Source of the DNA: Bdellovibrionaceae bacterium UBA5009
Lineage (GTDB): Bacteria > Bdellovibrionota > Bdellovibrionia > Bdellovibrionales > Bdellovibrionaceae
Direction of reading: 5' to 3'
Length of the DNA stretch: 20,798 nt
Assembly (NCBI GenBank): GCA_002396665.1
Contig: DGYJ01000059.1
Coordinates: 31,446 to 52,243, forward strand
The notes beneath the pieces were generated by a model. It was not told the DNA's origin and made no database searches. It saw only the letters and a program-made list of their open reading frames with translations. A program made the translations under genes and the position numbers. Numbering within the stretch: the stretch's first letter is position 1; every line of letters begins with the position of its first letter. This document shows, in pieces, positions 7,917-16,600 of this stretch.

Positions 7917-8642
7917 TTATTCGATATCTTTATAAAGGATATCAAGTTCTTGGGGTTTCCCGGCATCGCTTTGGATGTTTGTAAGACCTCGAAAGCGCAA
8001 TAGCCGCTTTGTTTTGTTATCGTATTCGACCTCGATGGGATTTAGAAATTGCCGCAAAAACCAGCTGTGCACTTTCATGCTGAATTTTGTGGTTTTATCA
8101 GTTTCTTCCTTTTTGATAATATCAAAATTAAAATAGTCGGCCTTAGCTAACACCACAAAATCGATATTAAAAGGTTTTCCACTTTTTAAATCATTAAACT
8201 GTGTGATTAAGAAATTGTGAAAACCAGATCCTGCGACCATATTTTCCTTAATTTTGATTTCTGTTTTGGAGGTTTTAGGTTTTTTGTACTCTGTGTGTTC
8301 AATTATTAGACTTTTGCCATCATCGGCGATTTTCAAATTATTTTTAAATTGAAAGCGCAAGTCTTCGAATTCAATTTGAGGAATAAATTTTTCGTTCGAA
8401 AAGGTGGATGTCATTCTAGCAATAAGTTCACCCTTTGAATTTTTGTAGTCGGTGTGAATTTTTTGAGCCAATCCATCTGATGTTTCCGTTACAATTGTAT
8501 TTTCAGTATAGATCAGCTGACCCTTAAAGTCTGAGGCCGTGCCAAGAATTGAATATGTTTTAGCCTCGTCAGGTAAAGCAAAATGTGATGATAAAAGAAA
8601 AATTAAAAAGAATGAAATTTTAATCAGCTGATGTTTACCCAT
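7917..8642 (-). CDS. Secreted protein of unknown function, downstream of DUF2878 gene
   Basis: I place the start at 8642, giving 241 residues. The frame is open further upstream, but the first credible signal peptide (MGKHQLIKIS, then a hydrophobic stretch to SSHFA, about residue 22) begins there. The longer version would only be antisense-like extension into the membrane-protein gene. The mature part is an antiparallel beta-rich domain with paired blocks such as IHTDYKNSKGELIARM, DFVVLAKADYFNFDI and VEYDNKTKRLLRFRG. It resembles LolA-type or DUF3108-type periplasmic proteins that bind lipids, but that is a fold impression and not a family assignment. It overlaps the DUF2878 gene by 8 bases (ATGGGTAA). 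It has no clear ribosome binding site, so coupled translation is likely. The pair may act together at the envelope. Confidence 0.75.
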   Translation of the reverse strand: MGKHQLIKISFFLIFLLSSHFALPDEAKTYSILGTASDFKGQLIYTENTIVTETSDGLAQKIHTDYKNSKGELIARMTSTFSNEKFIPQIEFEDLRFQFKNNLKIADDGKSLIIEHTEYKKPKTSKTEIKIKENMVAGSGFHNFLITQFNDLKSGKPFNIDFVVLAKADYFNFDIIKKEETDKTTKFSMKVHSWFLRQFLNPIEVEYDNKTKRLLRFRGLTNIQSDAGKPQELDILYKDIE

Positions 8643-9171
8643 GTATTTTATTGCCCCGCTTTGCAAGTTTAAGTAGGAAAACAAAAAGCAGCCCCCAGCA
8701 GAGGCTGTGTGCAAAAACACTTTGTCTTTCAGAATTATATGCAAATACATTCCAAAGAGAAGCCCCGTAGTATGAAAGTGGACCAAAAACCGCCCCCAAA
8801 ACAAATGCTGTTCGTGGTTGATTGGCGAAAAGGGACATCGATAAGCTCAGTCCACTTGCCATCTGGAACCAAACGGGCAAAAGCCACCAAGGAATTTGAT
8901 TATTTTCAAATTGAATCCAGCCCAGTTTTGAACACAATAAATCAAAGCAAAATCCTAATGTGGCAAGCAGTGACCACAGCATTAGAAAGTAAAGTTTTGA
9001 TTTTTGACATAACAACAGTTGGGCTAAAGCTCCGAAGAGGCCAACTGCAAAGACCCAATAAGTTTGCTTCTGACTTTGTAAAATCAGTACGGACCACCAG
9101 ATGGTTTGAAAGATAACGGCATTAAGAACTTTTACATTCAAAAAGAATTTCTTTAAAAAGGAGTCCTGCAT
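8635..9171 (-). CDS. DUF2878-family inner-membrane protein
   Basis: This 178-residue, very hydrophobic protein has about six membrane segments (near 14-31, 38-54, 61-79, 93-115, 120-142, 152-169). The segment LPVWFQMASGLSLSM followed by VLGAVFGPLSYYGASLW is the recognisable DUF2878 signature, and its length is normal for that family. Function is not established. In other proteobacteria, as I recall, relatives lie in clusters with cyclopropane fatty acid synthase and DUF3833 genes, which suggests membrane lipid work. It starts one base after the tetR stop without its own Shine-Dalgarno and overlaps the next secreted-protein gene by 8 bases. Expression should therefore follow tetR. Confidence 0.8.
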   Translation of the reverse strand: MQDSFLKKFFLNVKVLNAVIFQTIWWSVLILQSQKQTYWVFAVGLFGALAQLLLCQKSKLYFLMLWSLLATLGFCFDLLCSKLGWIQFENNQIPWWLLPVWFQMASGLSLSMSLFANQPRTAFVLGAVFGPLSYYGASLWNVFAYNSERQSVFAHSLCWGLLFVFLLKLAKRGNKIHG

Positions 9172-9172
9172 T

Positions 9173-9820
9173 CTAGGATTGTAGAATGCGATTAAGATTT
9201 TGTTGTAGCAAATTCTTATAATTTTTTTGCAGTAATTTTTTGTCGGATGTTTTGGTATTTAAAGAAGGGGATATGACCCAAAGCCAATTGGCGTACTGTT
9301 GAAAACTGCCGCAGTAAAGACTGCAACGGGCCTCGATTTCATCGGCCTTTAAATCTGGTCGAAGTTCCTTCAGCCAATTTGTCAGTTTTGCAAAAACTGG
9401 GTTCCATATCCCATGGGCCACATCTTGGATCAGCTGGCCACCCTCAAGGGCTACCCACATATGGATGCGATGGCAGTAGGGTTCGGCTTCGGCATTGCTG
9501 AGCAGGCTTTCAGTGACTAGCTTCCAAAATTGCTGGGGGTTTTTTGAATTCACTTCAGCCGATCGAATGATGCCATCGACTTTAAGAAATTGCTTTTGGA
9601 GTACAGCTTTAGAAAGGCCAGCTTTGCTGCCAAAATAATAAGCGACCATGGCTGAATTGGCACAGCTATGTTGACTGACATCTTTTAAAGTGATCGCCGC
9701 AAAGCCCTTTTCAGCAATAAGAAGCTCGGCTGACTTGAGTATCGATTCAAGTACAGACTGATTTTGCGAAATTGGTCGTCCTGGTTTGCGAGGACTTACC
9801 GCTGGGTTTGCTAAGCTCAT
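9173..9820 (-). CDS. TetR/AcrR-family transcriptional regulator
   Basis: This 215-residue protein begins with a basic arm containing KPGRP (12-16), followed by the TetR three-helix DNA-binding domain. The domain reads ILKSAELLIAEKGF (27-40), a turn, ITLKDVSQHS (43-52) and a recognition helix ending in YYFGSK (61-66). The C-terminal ligand domain (about 80-215) is helical and has an unassigned ligand. GGAAG seven bases before the ATG is the ribosome binding site. It faces the RND efflux operon across a perfect inverted repeat that overlaps predicted promoters on both strands. Repression of itself and of the pump operon is therefore the likely role, with a pump substrate as inducer. It also heads the DUF2878/uup unit, so those genes may share the control. 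Confidence 0.92.
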   Translation of the reverse strand: MSLANPAVSPRKPGRPISQNQSVLESILKSAELLIAEKGFAAITLKDVSQHSCANSAMVAYYFGSKAGLSKAVLQKQFLKVDGIIRSAEVNSKNPQQFWKLVTESLLSNAEAEPYCHRIHMWVALEGGQLIQDVAHGIWNPVFAKLTNWLKELRPDLKADEIEARCSLYCGSFQQYANWLWVISPSLNTKTSDKKLLQKNYKNLLQQNLNRILQS

Positions 9821-9841
9821 GTAAAAACTTCCACTCTAAGT

Positions 9842-9860
9842 CCCTTGAAATCTGCAAGGG
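9842..9860. repeat. Short inverted repeat in the tetR leader
   Basis: CCCTTG (9842-9847) and CAAGGG (9855-9860) form a perfect 6-bp inverted repeat with a 7-base loop, between the operator and the tetR start codon. As RNA it would be a small hairpin in the tetR leader. It could be a second protein-binding site or chance. Confidence 0.4.
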
Positions 9861-9861
9861 C

Positions 9862-9885
9862 TTAATTAATTGACTGATTAATTAA
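9862..9885. promoter_or_regulatory. Probable TetR operator: perfect 9+9 bp inverted repeat
   Basis: TTAATTAAT at 9862-9870 and ATTAATTAA at 9877-9885 are exact inverted copies around a 6-bp centre TGACTG. The span of 24 bp and its position between divergent tetR and RND operon genes are typical for TetR-family operators. It overlaps the -35 of the rightward promoter and the -10 of the leftward one, so one bound dimer pair could silence both. Confidence 0.7.
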
Positions 9886-9898
9886 ATAAGTCTAACTG
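9870..9898 (+). promoter_or_regulatory. Predicted promoter of the RND operon
   Basis: TTGACT at 9870-9875 is a 5/6 match to the -35 box and sits in the operator centre. At 17 nt spacing is TAACTG (9893-9898), a weak -10; TCTAAC at 9891-9896 is the alternative at 15 nt. The weak -10 keeps confidence moderate. The leader would be about 55 nt. Confidence 0.45.
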
Positions 9899-9909
9899 AA
9901 TGTCTACAA
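9881..9909 (-). promoter_or_regulatory. Predicted promoter of tetR
   Basis: On the minus strand TTGTAG (plus 9904-9909), a 17-nt spacer and TTTAAT (plus 9881-9886) form a plausible promoter with a 5/6 -10. The -10 lies within the right arm of the inverted repeat, which is consistent with autoregulation. Confidence 0.5.
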
Positions 9910-9948
9910 CAAATTACAGTGTGAACATTTTTTCAAAATGATTCAAAG

Positions 9949-9954
9949 TAAGGA
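9949..9954 (+). promoter_or_regulatory. Ribosome binding site choosing the outer-membrane protein start
   Basis: TAAGGA lies seven bases before the ATG at 9962 and decides in favour of that start. The in-frame ATG at 9938 has no such site. Confidence 0.7.
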
Positions 9955-9961
9955 TTCATCA

Positions 9962-10804
9962 ATGTCAGCCACGTTTTCAGAGTATCGTTTGCAAATCAGT
10001 CTTTGTGTTATTGTTCTTGCTTTTGCTTTATCCTGCACAAGTTTTGGTGCGAATAAATACATCTACAATCCGTCAGCTTCTTCAGCGGGCGCTAGCAAAA
10101 AGAAAATCGAAAAGCAAAGTGAAAATTTAGATCTTCGCCAAAAAGCTTTTTCTGAACTTAAACCCAGTGGCAAATCCTATTCTGAAAACTATTTGCCGAG
10201 TTCGGCCACTGTGTCTACTCAAAATATAGAAGCTAAAAATCCTGTGGTGTACAATGGATTGCAACTTGGTTTGAATTACCAAAACTATCAACCGCAAGGC
10301 ACAATCAGCTTATCACAAACTCCAAATGTTGATTTATCAACGCTTAAAAGACAATCATTGGTTGGTCTCGAGCTTCGCTACAATCCCTGGAAGTTCGATA
10401 TCGCTGGGCAGCCAACTTTGGGGTTTCGTTTTGGAAGCAGTTATTCGAAGCAAGCTGTTTCATTGATCGGTGCAAATGGAATTAATCTTGGGTCCACACA
10501 GTTTCAAACTGTGTACAGTCATTTTCTGCTCAGCTCAGAATGGCGTTTTCCATTTGCCGACAGACTGACTTGGGGTGCAGATTTTGGGCTTGCGAACTTG
10601 AACGTCATTTTGAATTCAGATTACACGCTGGGAAACACTTCGGATCAAAGAAACTTTCAAATTTTTCAAACGGGTCCGATGTTAAGAACGGGTCCCCTGT
10701 GGTGGACATTGAGTTTTCAAAATCGCCAAGGGCTTGGCTCGTCAAAATGGGCACAGATGGAAAGTTCTTCAATTTTATTTGGTGTACTCTATGGTCTTCG
10801 TTAA
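9962..10804 (+). CDS. Outer-membrane beta-barrel protein, first gene of the RND operon
   Basis: This protein has 280 residues from the ATG at 9962, chosen for its TAAGGA site; an in-frame ATG eight codons upstream lacks one. A signal peptide covers residues 1-30 with likely cleavage after SFGA. Next comes a Ser/Lys-rich linker of about 60 residues. From about residue 90 to the end, strands alternate aromatic and polar residues (GLQLGLNYQNYQ, LVGLELRYNPW, PTLGFRFGSSYS, FLLSSEWRFPFAD and so on). This looks like a barrel of eight to ten strands ending in the aromatic-rich style of outer-membrane proteins. No family is recognised. Standard tripartite pumps have no such partner besides TolC. Its last 14 bases overlap the tolC-type gene, so the two are co-translated. 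It may be an accessory pore or a sensor of the same export system. Confidence 0.8.
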   Translation: MSATFSEYRLQISLCVIVLAFALSCTSFGANKYIYNPSASSAGASKKKIEKQSENLDLRQKAFSELKPSGKSYSENYLPSSATVSTQNIEAKNPVVYNGLQLGLNYQNYQPQGTISLSQTPNVDLSTLKRQSLVGLELRYNPWKFDIAGQPTLGFRFGSSYSKQAVSLIGANGINLGSTQFQTVYSHFLLSSEWRFPFADRLTWGADFGLANLNVILNSDYTLGNTSDQRNFQIFQTGPMLRTGPLWWTLSFQNRQGLGSSKWAQMESSSILFGVLYGLR

Positions 10805-12209
10805 GAGTTCTTTTTTTTCAATCTTTGTTGTCTTGATGACATCAACAGATGTTCGAGCGGCCGAAATATTGACCCCACAAGAAGTGGTCGATGCTGTTTT
10901 ACAAAAAAGCTATAAAGCCGAACGAATCAAATACAGCGCACAAGAGTCCTATATCAATTTGGAAAAAACAAAGGGATTATTTGATTTGCAACTGACAATG
11001 TCTGCAAATCAAATTTATGACGAAGCCGAAAGCTATACAAATTCAACCAACGTTCAAACAAAGTCTCTTTACGGTGATATCGGCTTTGCAAAGAAGAATT
11101 ATTTAGGAACAAGTTTTCAGGTTGGTTATTTGCATCAGACGGCCAATATTTTAAAAACAGCAGACAGCAGAACAAACTATGTTCAAGATGCTGGTTATTT
11201 GCAAATTCGGCAGTCTTTGTGGAATAACTTGTTTGGTAAAACAGATCGTTTGAATGTTGAAATTGCAGAACGTGAAGTGCAAGAGTCAGAAATCAACAAG
11301 CAAGAACAGACAGAAAATCTAGTGATGACAGCTTTAAGAGCGTACTGGGACACCTACGTGGCTCAAACCCAACTTAAGGATGCCTTAGATGCGCGACAAA
11401 AATATCAATCCTTGATAACAGCGGTACAAAAACGGGGACGTTTTGGTCTTGATAAGGGGGGCGAATATGCCCAGGTCATGGCCGAAGCAACTGAAGCGGA
11501 TATCAATGTTAAAAAAGCCAGTTTAAATTATATCAACCTGCTTGATAACTTGTCATTGCTGATTAAGAAAGAGTTCAAAAGCGATGTTCAATTTAAAGTA
11601 GAACCTTTGATCCCTGCGATTCCAAAATTGCAAGATATCGGCATTGATCAGCTACGAGTGATTCGAAATGCTCAAAGTCAGTACGATACTGCAGTAAAAA
11701 AATTAGACACTGCAAAGGTTTCTGTAGCTCCAAAATTAGATCTTGTTGGTAAGGCGACAACGACTGGATATGACGAGCTTGCAAGTTCAGCCTATTCGGA
11801 ATTCGCTTCTGGCAAAAAACCAACCTATTATGTGGGAATTGAGTTTGCGACACCTTTGGATTCATCTTCGGCAAGGGCGTCCTTGGCCTCTGCCCAGTTA
11901 GATATTTCAAAGAAAAATTTGAACTTGAATGAGTTGAAAGAAGACACGCAAAATAATTTACGACTTTACACTATTCAACTGGAGCAAGCCTACACGGCGG
12001 CAACAGGTTCAGAAGAATCTGAAAAATACAGATCAAGAACCGTCAAAGAACAAGAAGTAGAATATCGCCAAGGTCGACTGCCTTTGCGTGATCTACTTAA
12101 AACCTATAAAGACTACTTTGATTCGCAAGCACGAAAAGTGCGTGCAATCGGAGATTATCACATTACTTTAAATTTACTCGCTGCCCAGCGGGACGAACTG
12201 GTGAAATGA
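10791..12209 (+). CDS. TolC-family outer-membrane efflux protein
   Basis: The start at 10791 gives 472 residues. A longer frame exists, but only this start gives a signal peptide (MVFVKSSFF, hydrophobic to residue 16, cleavage near VRAAE), and it overlaps the upstream gene by 14 bases as in a coupled pair. The mature protein has the two-fold plan of TolC. Each half combines an amphipathic strand region with long heptad-rich helices, for example NKQEQTENLVMTALRAYWD and later SAQLDISKKNLNLNELKE, then VKEQEVEYRQGRLPLRDLL near the C-terminus. It would form the trimeric channel through the outer membrane and periplasm for the RND pump encoded two genes downstream. The ribosome binding site is weak (GGTG), consistent with coupling. 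Confidence 0.92.
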   Translation: MVFVKSSFFSIFVVLMTSTDVRAAEILTPQEVVDAVLQKSYKAERIKYSAQESYINLEKTKGLFDLQLTMSANQIYDEAESYTNSTNVQTKSLYGDIGFAKKNYLGTSFQVGYLHQTANILKTADSRTNYVQDAGYLQIRQSLWNNLFGKTDRLNVEIAEREVQESEINKQEQTENLVMTALRAYWDTYVAQTQLKDALDARQKYQSLITAVQKRGRFGLDKGGEYAQVMAEATEADINVKKASLNYINLLDNLSLLIKKEFKSDVQFKVEPLIPAIPKLQDIGIDQLRVIRNAQSQYDTAVKKLDTAKVSVAPKLDLVGKATTTGYDELASSAYSEFASGKKPTYYVGIEFATPLDSSSARASLASAQLDISKKNLNLNELKEDTQNNLRLYTIQLEQAYTAATGSEESEKYRSRTVKEQEVEYRQGRLPLRDLLKTYKDYFDSQARKVRAIGDYHITLNLLAAQRDELVK

Positions 12210-12216
12210 GGACCCT

Positions 12217-13671
12217 ATGAATAACACAAGCTACAGAATGAATTTTTTAAAAATTTCTTTGTTGGCGTTATCGCTATCGACGATTGCATCTTGCGGCGTT
12301 GGTATTGATGACAACAAAGGTCCCAATGAAAAGCGTGTGATCGAAAACCAAAAGCTTGTCGAAGAATATAAAAGTGTCGAAGGCATTTACGATGGGACAT
12401 ACAACTTAGCAAGTGAAAATCGCCCAGTGAAAGTGAAGCTTTATCTTTTTATCAGCCAAGTTCAAGAGCAGCCTGATAATCAAAATTTGAAACCTGGACT
12501 TCGTGTTGTTTTAAAAGGGCGTTTGATGCAGACCGAAGTTTTGGGTGATAGCGACAATGTGATCTTAGAAGGTCAGTACGAGTCAACAACAGGAATGTTA
12601 AGACTAGATCCCAACTCGAATCAATCAGTGACGGCTCGCGGTTGTCGTTTAGGCGGAAGTAAGTCCATTTCGATTGAAGGCTCTGTGGCAGGCGACAATA
12701 TTAGCGCCCAGGTTGAAAGTAATGGTCAAAATATTGGACAGCTTAAGTTAAGCCGCCAACTGAGCACGCAAGAAAATCAAGCCACCGTTGTGGATGAAGA
12801 TCAAGAGTTTCAACGACTTCAAAAGTTATACAAAAATATGTTAGGAACTTTTTCTGGACAATTAAAACGTGAAGGCTGTGAAAAAACTAAGTCTGAAAAA
12901 TTAATGGCCTGGGTTTATGTTGACCGTGTTGCCGACGGCACTGGGAATGGTGGGCAAACTTGCTATGTTCCCAAATTGTCTATCAGAACATCTCGTGAAG
13001 TTCAGGGGGAATTGGCTGACGTTCTTTATGTGGCGCCATCGGGATTTGATCCGCAAAGTATTTCGCCACAATTTCAAAGTCGTGTTGTAAATGCAGCCAA
13101 CGGAAGCACATTCTTGACCCAGGCCTTGATTCGAACACCTGCCGATGGAAAAATCACTGGAACAATTTCAACGACTGGGGTTTGGGGAACATTTGATTTG
13201 AAAAAAGTCAGTGATGAAGTCAGCGCTCCTGCCGATGAGTCCGTGCTTCTCACTCAGCGTCTTGAAAAAACTTATGCTCAATTTATTGGAAATTATTCTG
13301 GCAAAGTGAGCCCAGCTCCGGGTGTTCCATTCGAAGCTTGGCCTGTGCAATTGCAGGTTCGTGCTCAACGCGAAATTAATTCAGCAGGAATTATGGTTCC
13401 AGTTCTGCATGCGATCTATACGCGTCCAGATGTGTTTGATCCATCTATTGGTCGAAAAGACATGAAGGGACAAGTTGTTGTTGATGGTTGCCAAACTCAA
13501 ATTTTATTTAAAAGTGATGCGACATACAACACTGGGACTGTTCAAGGGATTGGTAAAATGGACTTTGCTGCTGATGTGACTTTGGCCAACGGACGTGTCC
13601 AGCTTAAAGGTGATTTGTCTGACCATAGAGGTTACTTGGGTGTTTTGAGCGTTTCCAAAAAAAGTAAATAG
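12217..13671 (+). CDS. Lipoprotein with three tandem beta-rich repeats, in place of an adaptor gene
   Basis: This 484-residue protein has a signal sequence and lipobox IASC with acylated Cys26. The rest consists of three diverged copies of one domain of about 135 residues (46-182, 198-332, 346-480). Each opens with a helix and a Gly-Tyr/Phe-x-Gly turn: YKSVEGIYDGTY, YKNMLGTFSGQL, YAQFIGNYSGKV. Copies 2 and 3 share YVAPSGFDPQSI versus YTRPDVFDPSI. Each closes with a beta hairpin of the type GKITGTISTTGVWGTFDL. It has no hairpin helices or lipoyl motif, so it is not a HlyD/AcrA adaptor, although it occupies the adaptor's usual place between the TolC and RND genes. The neighbours are 7 nt away on each side, and AGGA precedes the ATG. 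A role as scaffold, adaptor or lipid-binding partner of the pump is inferred from position. Confidence 0.85.
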   Translation: MNNTSYRMNFLKISLLALSLSTIASCGVGIDDNKGPNEKRVIENQKLVEEYKSVEGIYDGTYNLASENRPVKVKLYLFISQVQEQPDNQNLKPGLRVVLKGRLMQTEVLGDSDNVILEGQYESTTGMLRLDPNSNQSVTARGCRLGGSKSISIEGSVAGDNISAQVESNGQNIGQLKLSRQLSTQENQATVVDEDQEFQRLQKLYKNMLGTFSGQLKREGCEKTKSEKLMAWVYVDRVADGTGNGGQTCYVPKLSIRTSREVQGELADVLYVAPSGFDPQSISPQFQSRVVNAANGSTFLTQALIRTPADGKITGTISTTGVWGTFDLKKVSDEVSAPADESVLLTQRLEKTYAQFIGNYSGKVSPAPGVPFEAWPVQLQVRAQREINSAGIMVPVLHAIYTRPDVFDPSIGRKDMKGQVVVDGCQTQILFKSDATYNTGTVQGIGKMDFAADVTLANGRVQLKGDLSDHRGYLGVLSVSKKSK

Positions 13672-13678
13672 GTGAAAT

Positions 13679-16600
13679 ATGGATTTAGCCCAGCTTTCGA
13701 TTAAAAGACCAGTCTTTATCACATGTATTGTGACTTTGATTTTATTGATTGGTTTTCTTTGTTTGCGTCGTCTTCCCGTGGATTTATTTCCGAATGTGAC
13801 ATTTCCAACTGTGGTTGTGACAGTGCCTTATCCAGGCGCCGGACCCAGCGAAGTGGAAACTTTAATCGCAAAAGTTTTGGAAGAAGAGTTGAGTGGAATC
13901 GCAGGTATTGAAAAGTTGCGCTCAACAAGTAAAGAGGGAATTGCTCAAGTAATTGCAGAGTTCTCTTTAAAAACGGATATTAAGTACGCTGAACAGCAAA
14001 TGCGTGACCGTGTTTCGGCGGCCAGAAGAAAGCTGCCAGATGATATTAAAGAGCCAACAATTAAAACGGTAGATCCATCTGATCAACCGATTGCAATCAT
14101 TTCGTTAGTAGCCCCTGGATTAAAACCAGGTGATTTGTATGATGTTGCTGATCAAGTTGTGAAACCAAAAATTGAGCAAGTGAATCAAGTTGGACTAGTG
14201 GAAATTTTGGGTGGTCGTAAGCGTGAAATCCAAATTCAATTGGATATGAATAAATTAAGAGCTTACAAAATCACAACATCCCAGGTCTCTAAAGGTCTCG
14301 AGTCCTCTGGTGAAAATGTTCCAGCAGGTAAAACCAACAATGCAGAATCCGAAGTCAGCTATCGTACAATTGGTGAATTTAGGGATCTATCAATTATCCC
14401 GCAGTCTTTGGTGCGTTTTGTTGGTGATGAGCATCCCTTGGCCATTAGCCAAGTGGGTAAAGTTGTTGATACCTTACAGGATGAAGTTTCAAAAACTTTT
14501 GTGAATGGGAACCAGGCCTTGTTGCTTTATGTTTTTAGGCAGTCAGGAGCCAACACTATTGATGTCGTGGATCGGGTGAATAAGACGTTAGTCACATTAA
14601 ATGAAAATTTAAAAAACAAAGGAATTCAAGCCCAAGTCGAGCTTGTCCGCGACGGTGCCAAAAGAATTCGTGACAATGTGGATGATGTTTACGAATCAAT
14701 TTTTATTGGTGTGATTTTGACAATTCTAGTTGTTTATCTATTTTTAGGTAGTTTTAGATCGACAATTATTACTGGTTTAGCTTTGCCAAATTCATTGTTG
14801 GGTGCGTTTATTTTAATGGCCATAGCGGGTTTTACAATCAATATCATGTCATTATTGGCTCTTAGCTTGGCAGTTGGTCTTTTGATCGATGATGCCATTG
14901 TTGTGCGTGAAAATATTTTTAGGCATATGGAGATGGGAAAAGATCCAGAGCAGGCGGCCCTGGATGGAACAAAAGAAGTTCGATTGGCAGTCATCGCTAC
15001 AACCTTGGCAATTCTAGCAGTGTTCGGTCCCATCGGAATGCTTCAAGGCGTGACTGGACAATTTTTTAAAGAGTTTGGGTTAACAATTTGTTTTGCTATG
15101 TTGATCAGTCTTTTTGATGCTTTGACAATTGCGCCTATGTTGTCAGCTTACTTTGCAGGGAATCTTCACAAGGTGGCCCCAAAAACAAAAATTGGTCAAT
15201 GGAACGAATCTATTTTAAAATCATTTGATCGATTTCAAACTAATCTTGAAAACGCCTACGAAAAAGTTTTGCATTATACATTGAAAGCTCCGCTGATTGT
15301 TATTGCAATCAATATTGGACTATTTGTTGGTAGCCTGTATGCCACAAAATGGATTCCAAAAACATTTATTCCTGCCCAGGATAATGGCGAGTTCCTTGTT
15401 GGTCTTGATTTGCCACCTGGAACAAGCTTAGATAAAATGTCAGTTTTGGCCAATGAGATCGATCAAAAAGTCAGATCTGTCAAAGAAGTTAAGCGCACTG
15501 TTTTGACTGTGGGAAATCGTGACGGACAACCCAATTATGCAGAAATTTCTGTCGAGCTTGTCAAAAAAGGCCAAGGTCGTACGCAAAATACGACGGATAT
15601 GAAGAATACCATTCGTGAAATGTTGAAACCCTATGCCTACGCACATCCTGCCGTGAAAGATGGGGATGCGACAGGTGGTGGTCAACGTCAGTTCAATATG
15701 AATCTTTTAGGTGATGATTTAAAACAACTTGAACAAGTTAGTCAGCAAGTTTGGGATCGCTTAAAACAACATGCTGCGTTCACAGATGTGGATTCAAGTT
15801 TTCGCCCTGGGAAACCAGAGTATCAATTTGTAATTCCACCGGGCATTGCTCAGGAAGCTGGTTTGAACACAAAAACAGTGGGTAACGAGTTGCGATCCAT
15901 GGTTGAAGGTACTACACCAGCCCTTTACCGTGCCGGAGACCGTGAATATGAAGTTCGTGTTCGCTTGCAAGATGATCAAAGAAATCTAAAAGAAACTTGG
16001 AAGAATGCACTTGTACCAAATATTAATCAATCCCTTGTGCCTTTGGGACTTGTCGCTCAAATTTCAGAAAATAATAGTCCAAGCAATATCCGTCGCGAAG
16101 ACCGTGCTCGTTCCATTCAGATTTCTGCAGACGTGAACCCCAAAGGGCCGGGGCTTGGATTTGCTCTTCAAGATGTGACAAGAATTTTAAAAGAAGAAAT
16201 TAAACTTCCTCCAGGAGTGAGCTTTGGTTTTTACGGACAAGCTGAAAGATTTAAAGAATTAATTGGCAATATGATTGCAGCTTCCGGTCTGGGAATTCTT
16301 TTTATTTATTTTGTACTTTCCAGTTTGTACGAATCTTTTGTGACTCCGTTTGCGATCATGCTTGTTTTGCCTCTGGCGGCCATCGGCGCTTTCTTTGGAC
16401 TGCTGATCAGTCAAACGACCTTGGATCTGTACTCGATGATTGGTTGTGTGATGCTCTTAGGCTTAGCGACGAAAAACTCGATCTTGCTTGTGGATTATAT
16501 TAATCACCTGATGAAGGATGGGGTCGAAAGATCTGAAGCCATCGTCAGAGCTTGCCGAACACGTTTACGACCTATTCTGATGACAAGTTTGGCATTGATA

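Noticed and set aside
7923..7943. Near-palindrome GATATC...GATATC at the end of the secreted-protein gene, followed by a T8 run on minus, considered as a terminator before uup
   Set aside because: The stem is AT-rich and part of the last codons, the T run lies about 27 nt away, and the intervening hairpin has only 3-4 pairs; read-through into uup seems more likely.
8643..8804. N-terminal extension of the secreted protein downstream of DUF2878
   Set aside because: The added 54 residues lie wholly inside the DUF2878 gene in another frame and would bury the signal peptide; the ATG at 8642 gives a normal exported protein.
8709..9116. 135-codon plus-strand frame over the DUF2878 gene
   Set aside because: It is the antisense of a recognisable membrane protein, has a low-complexity charged product and no ribosome binding site.
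9938..9961. Earlier in-frame ATG for the outer-membrane barrel gene
   Set aside because: It has no Shine-Dalgarno, whereas the ATG at 9962 has TAAGGA at seven bases and starts a proper signal peptide.
10734..10790. Earlier in-frame ATG for the TolC gene
   Set aside because: It would add 19 polar residues before the signal peptide and enlarge the overlap; the ATG at 10791 gives a normal TolC precursor.
12217..13671. Idea that the lipoprotein is a HlyD/AcrA membrane-fusion adaptor
   Set aside because: There is no coiled-coil hairpin, no lipoyl-type motif and no beta-barrel adaptor signature; the protein is three beta-rich repeats.
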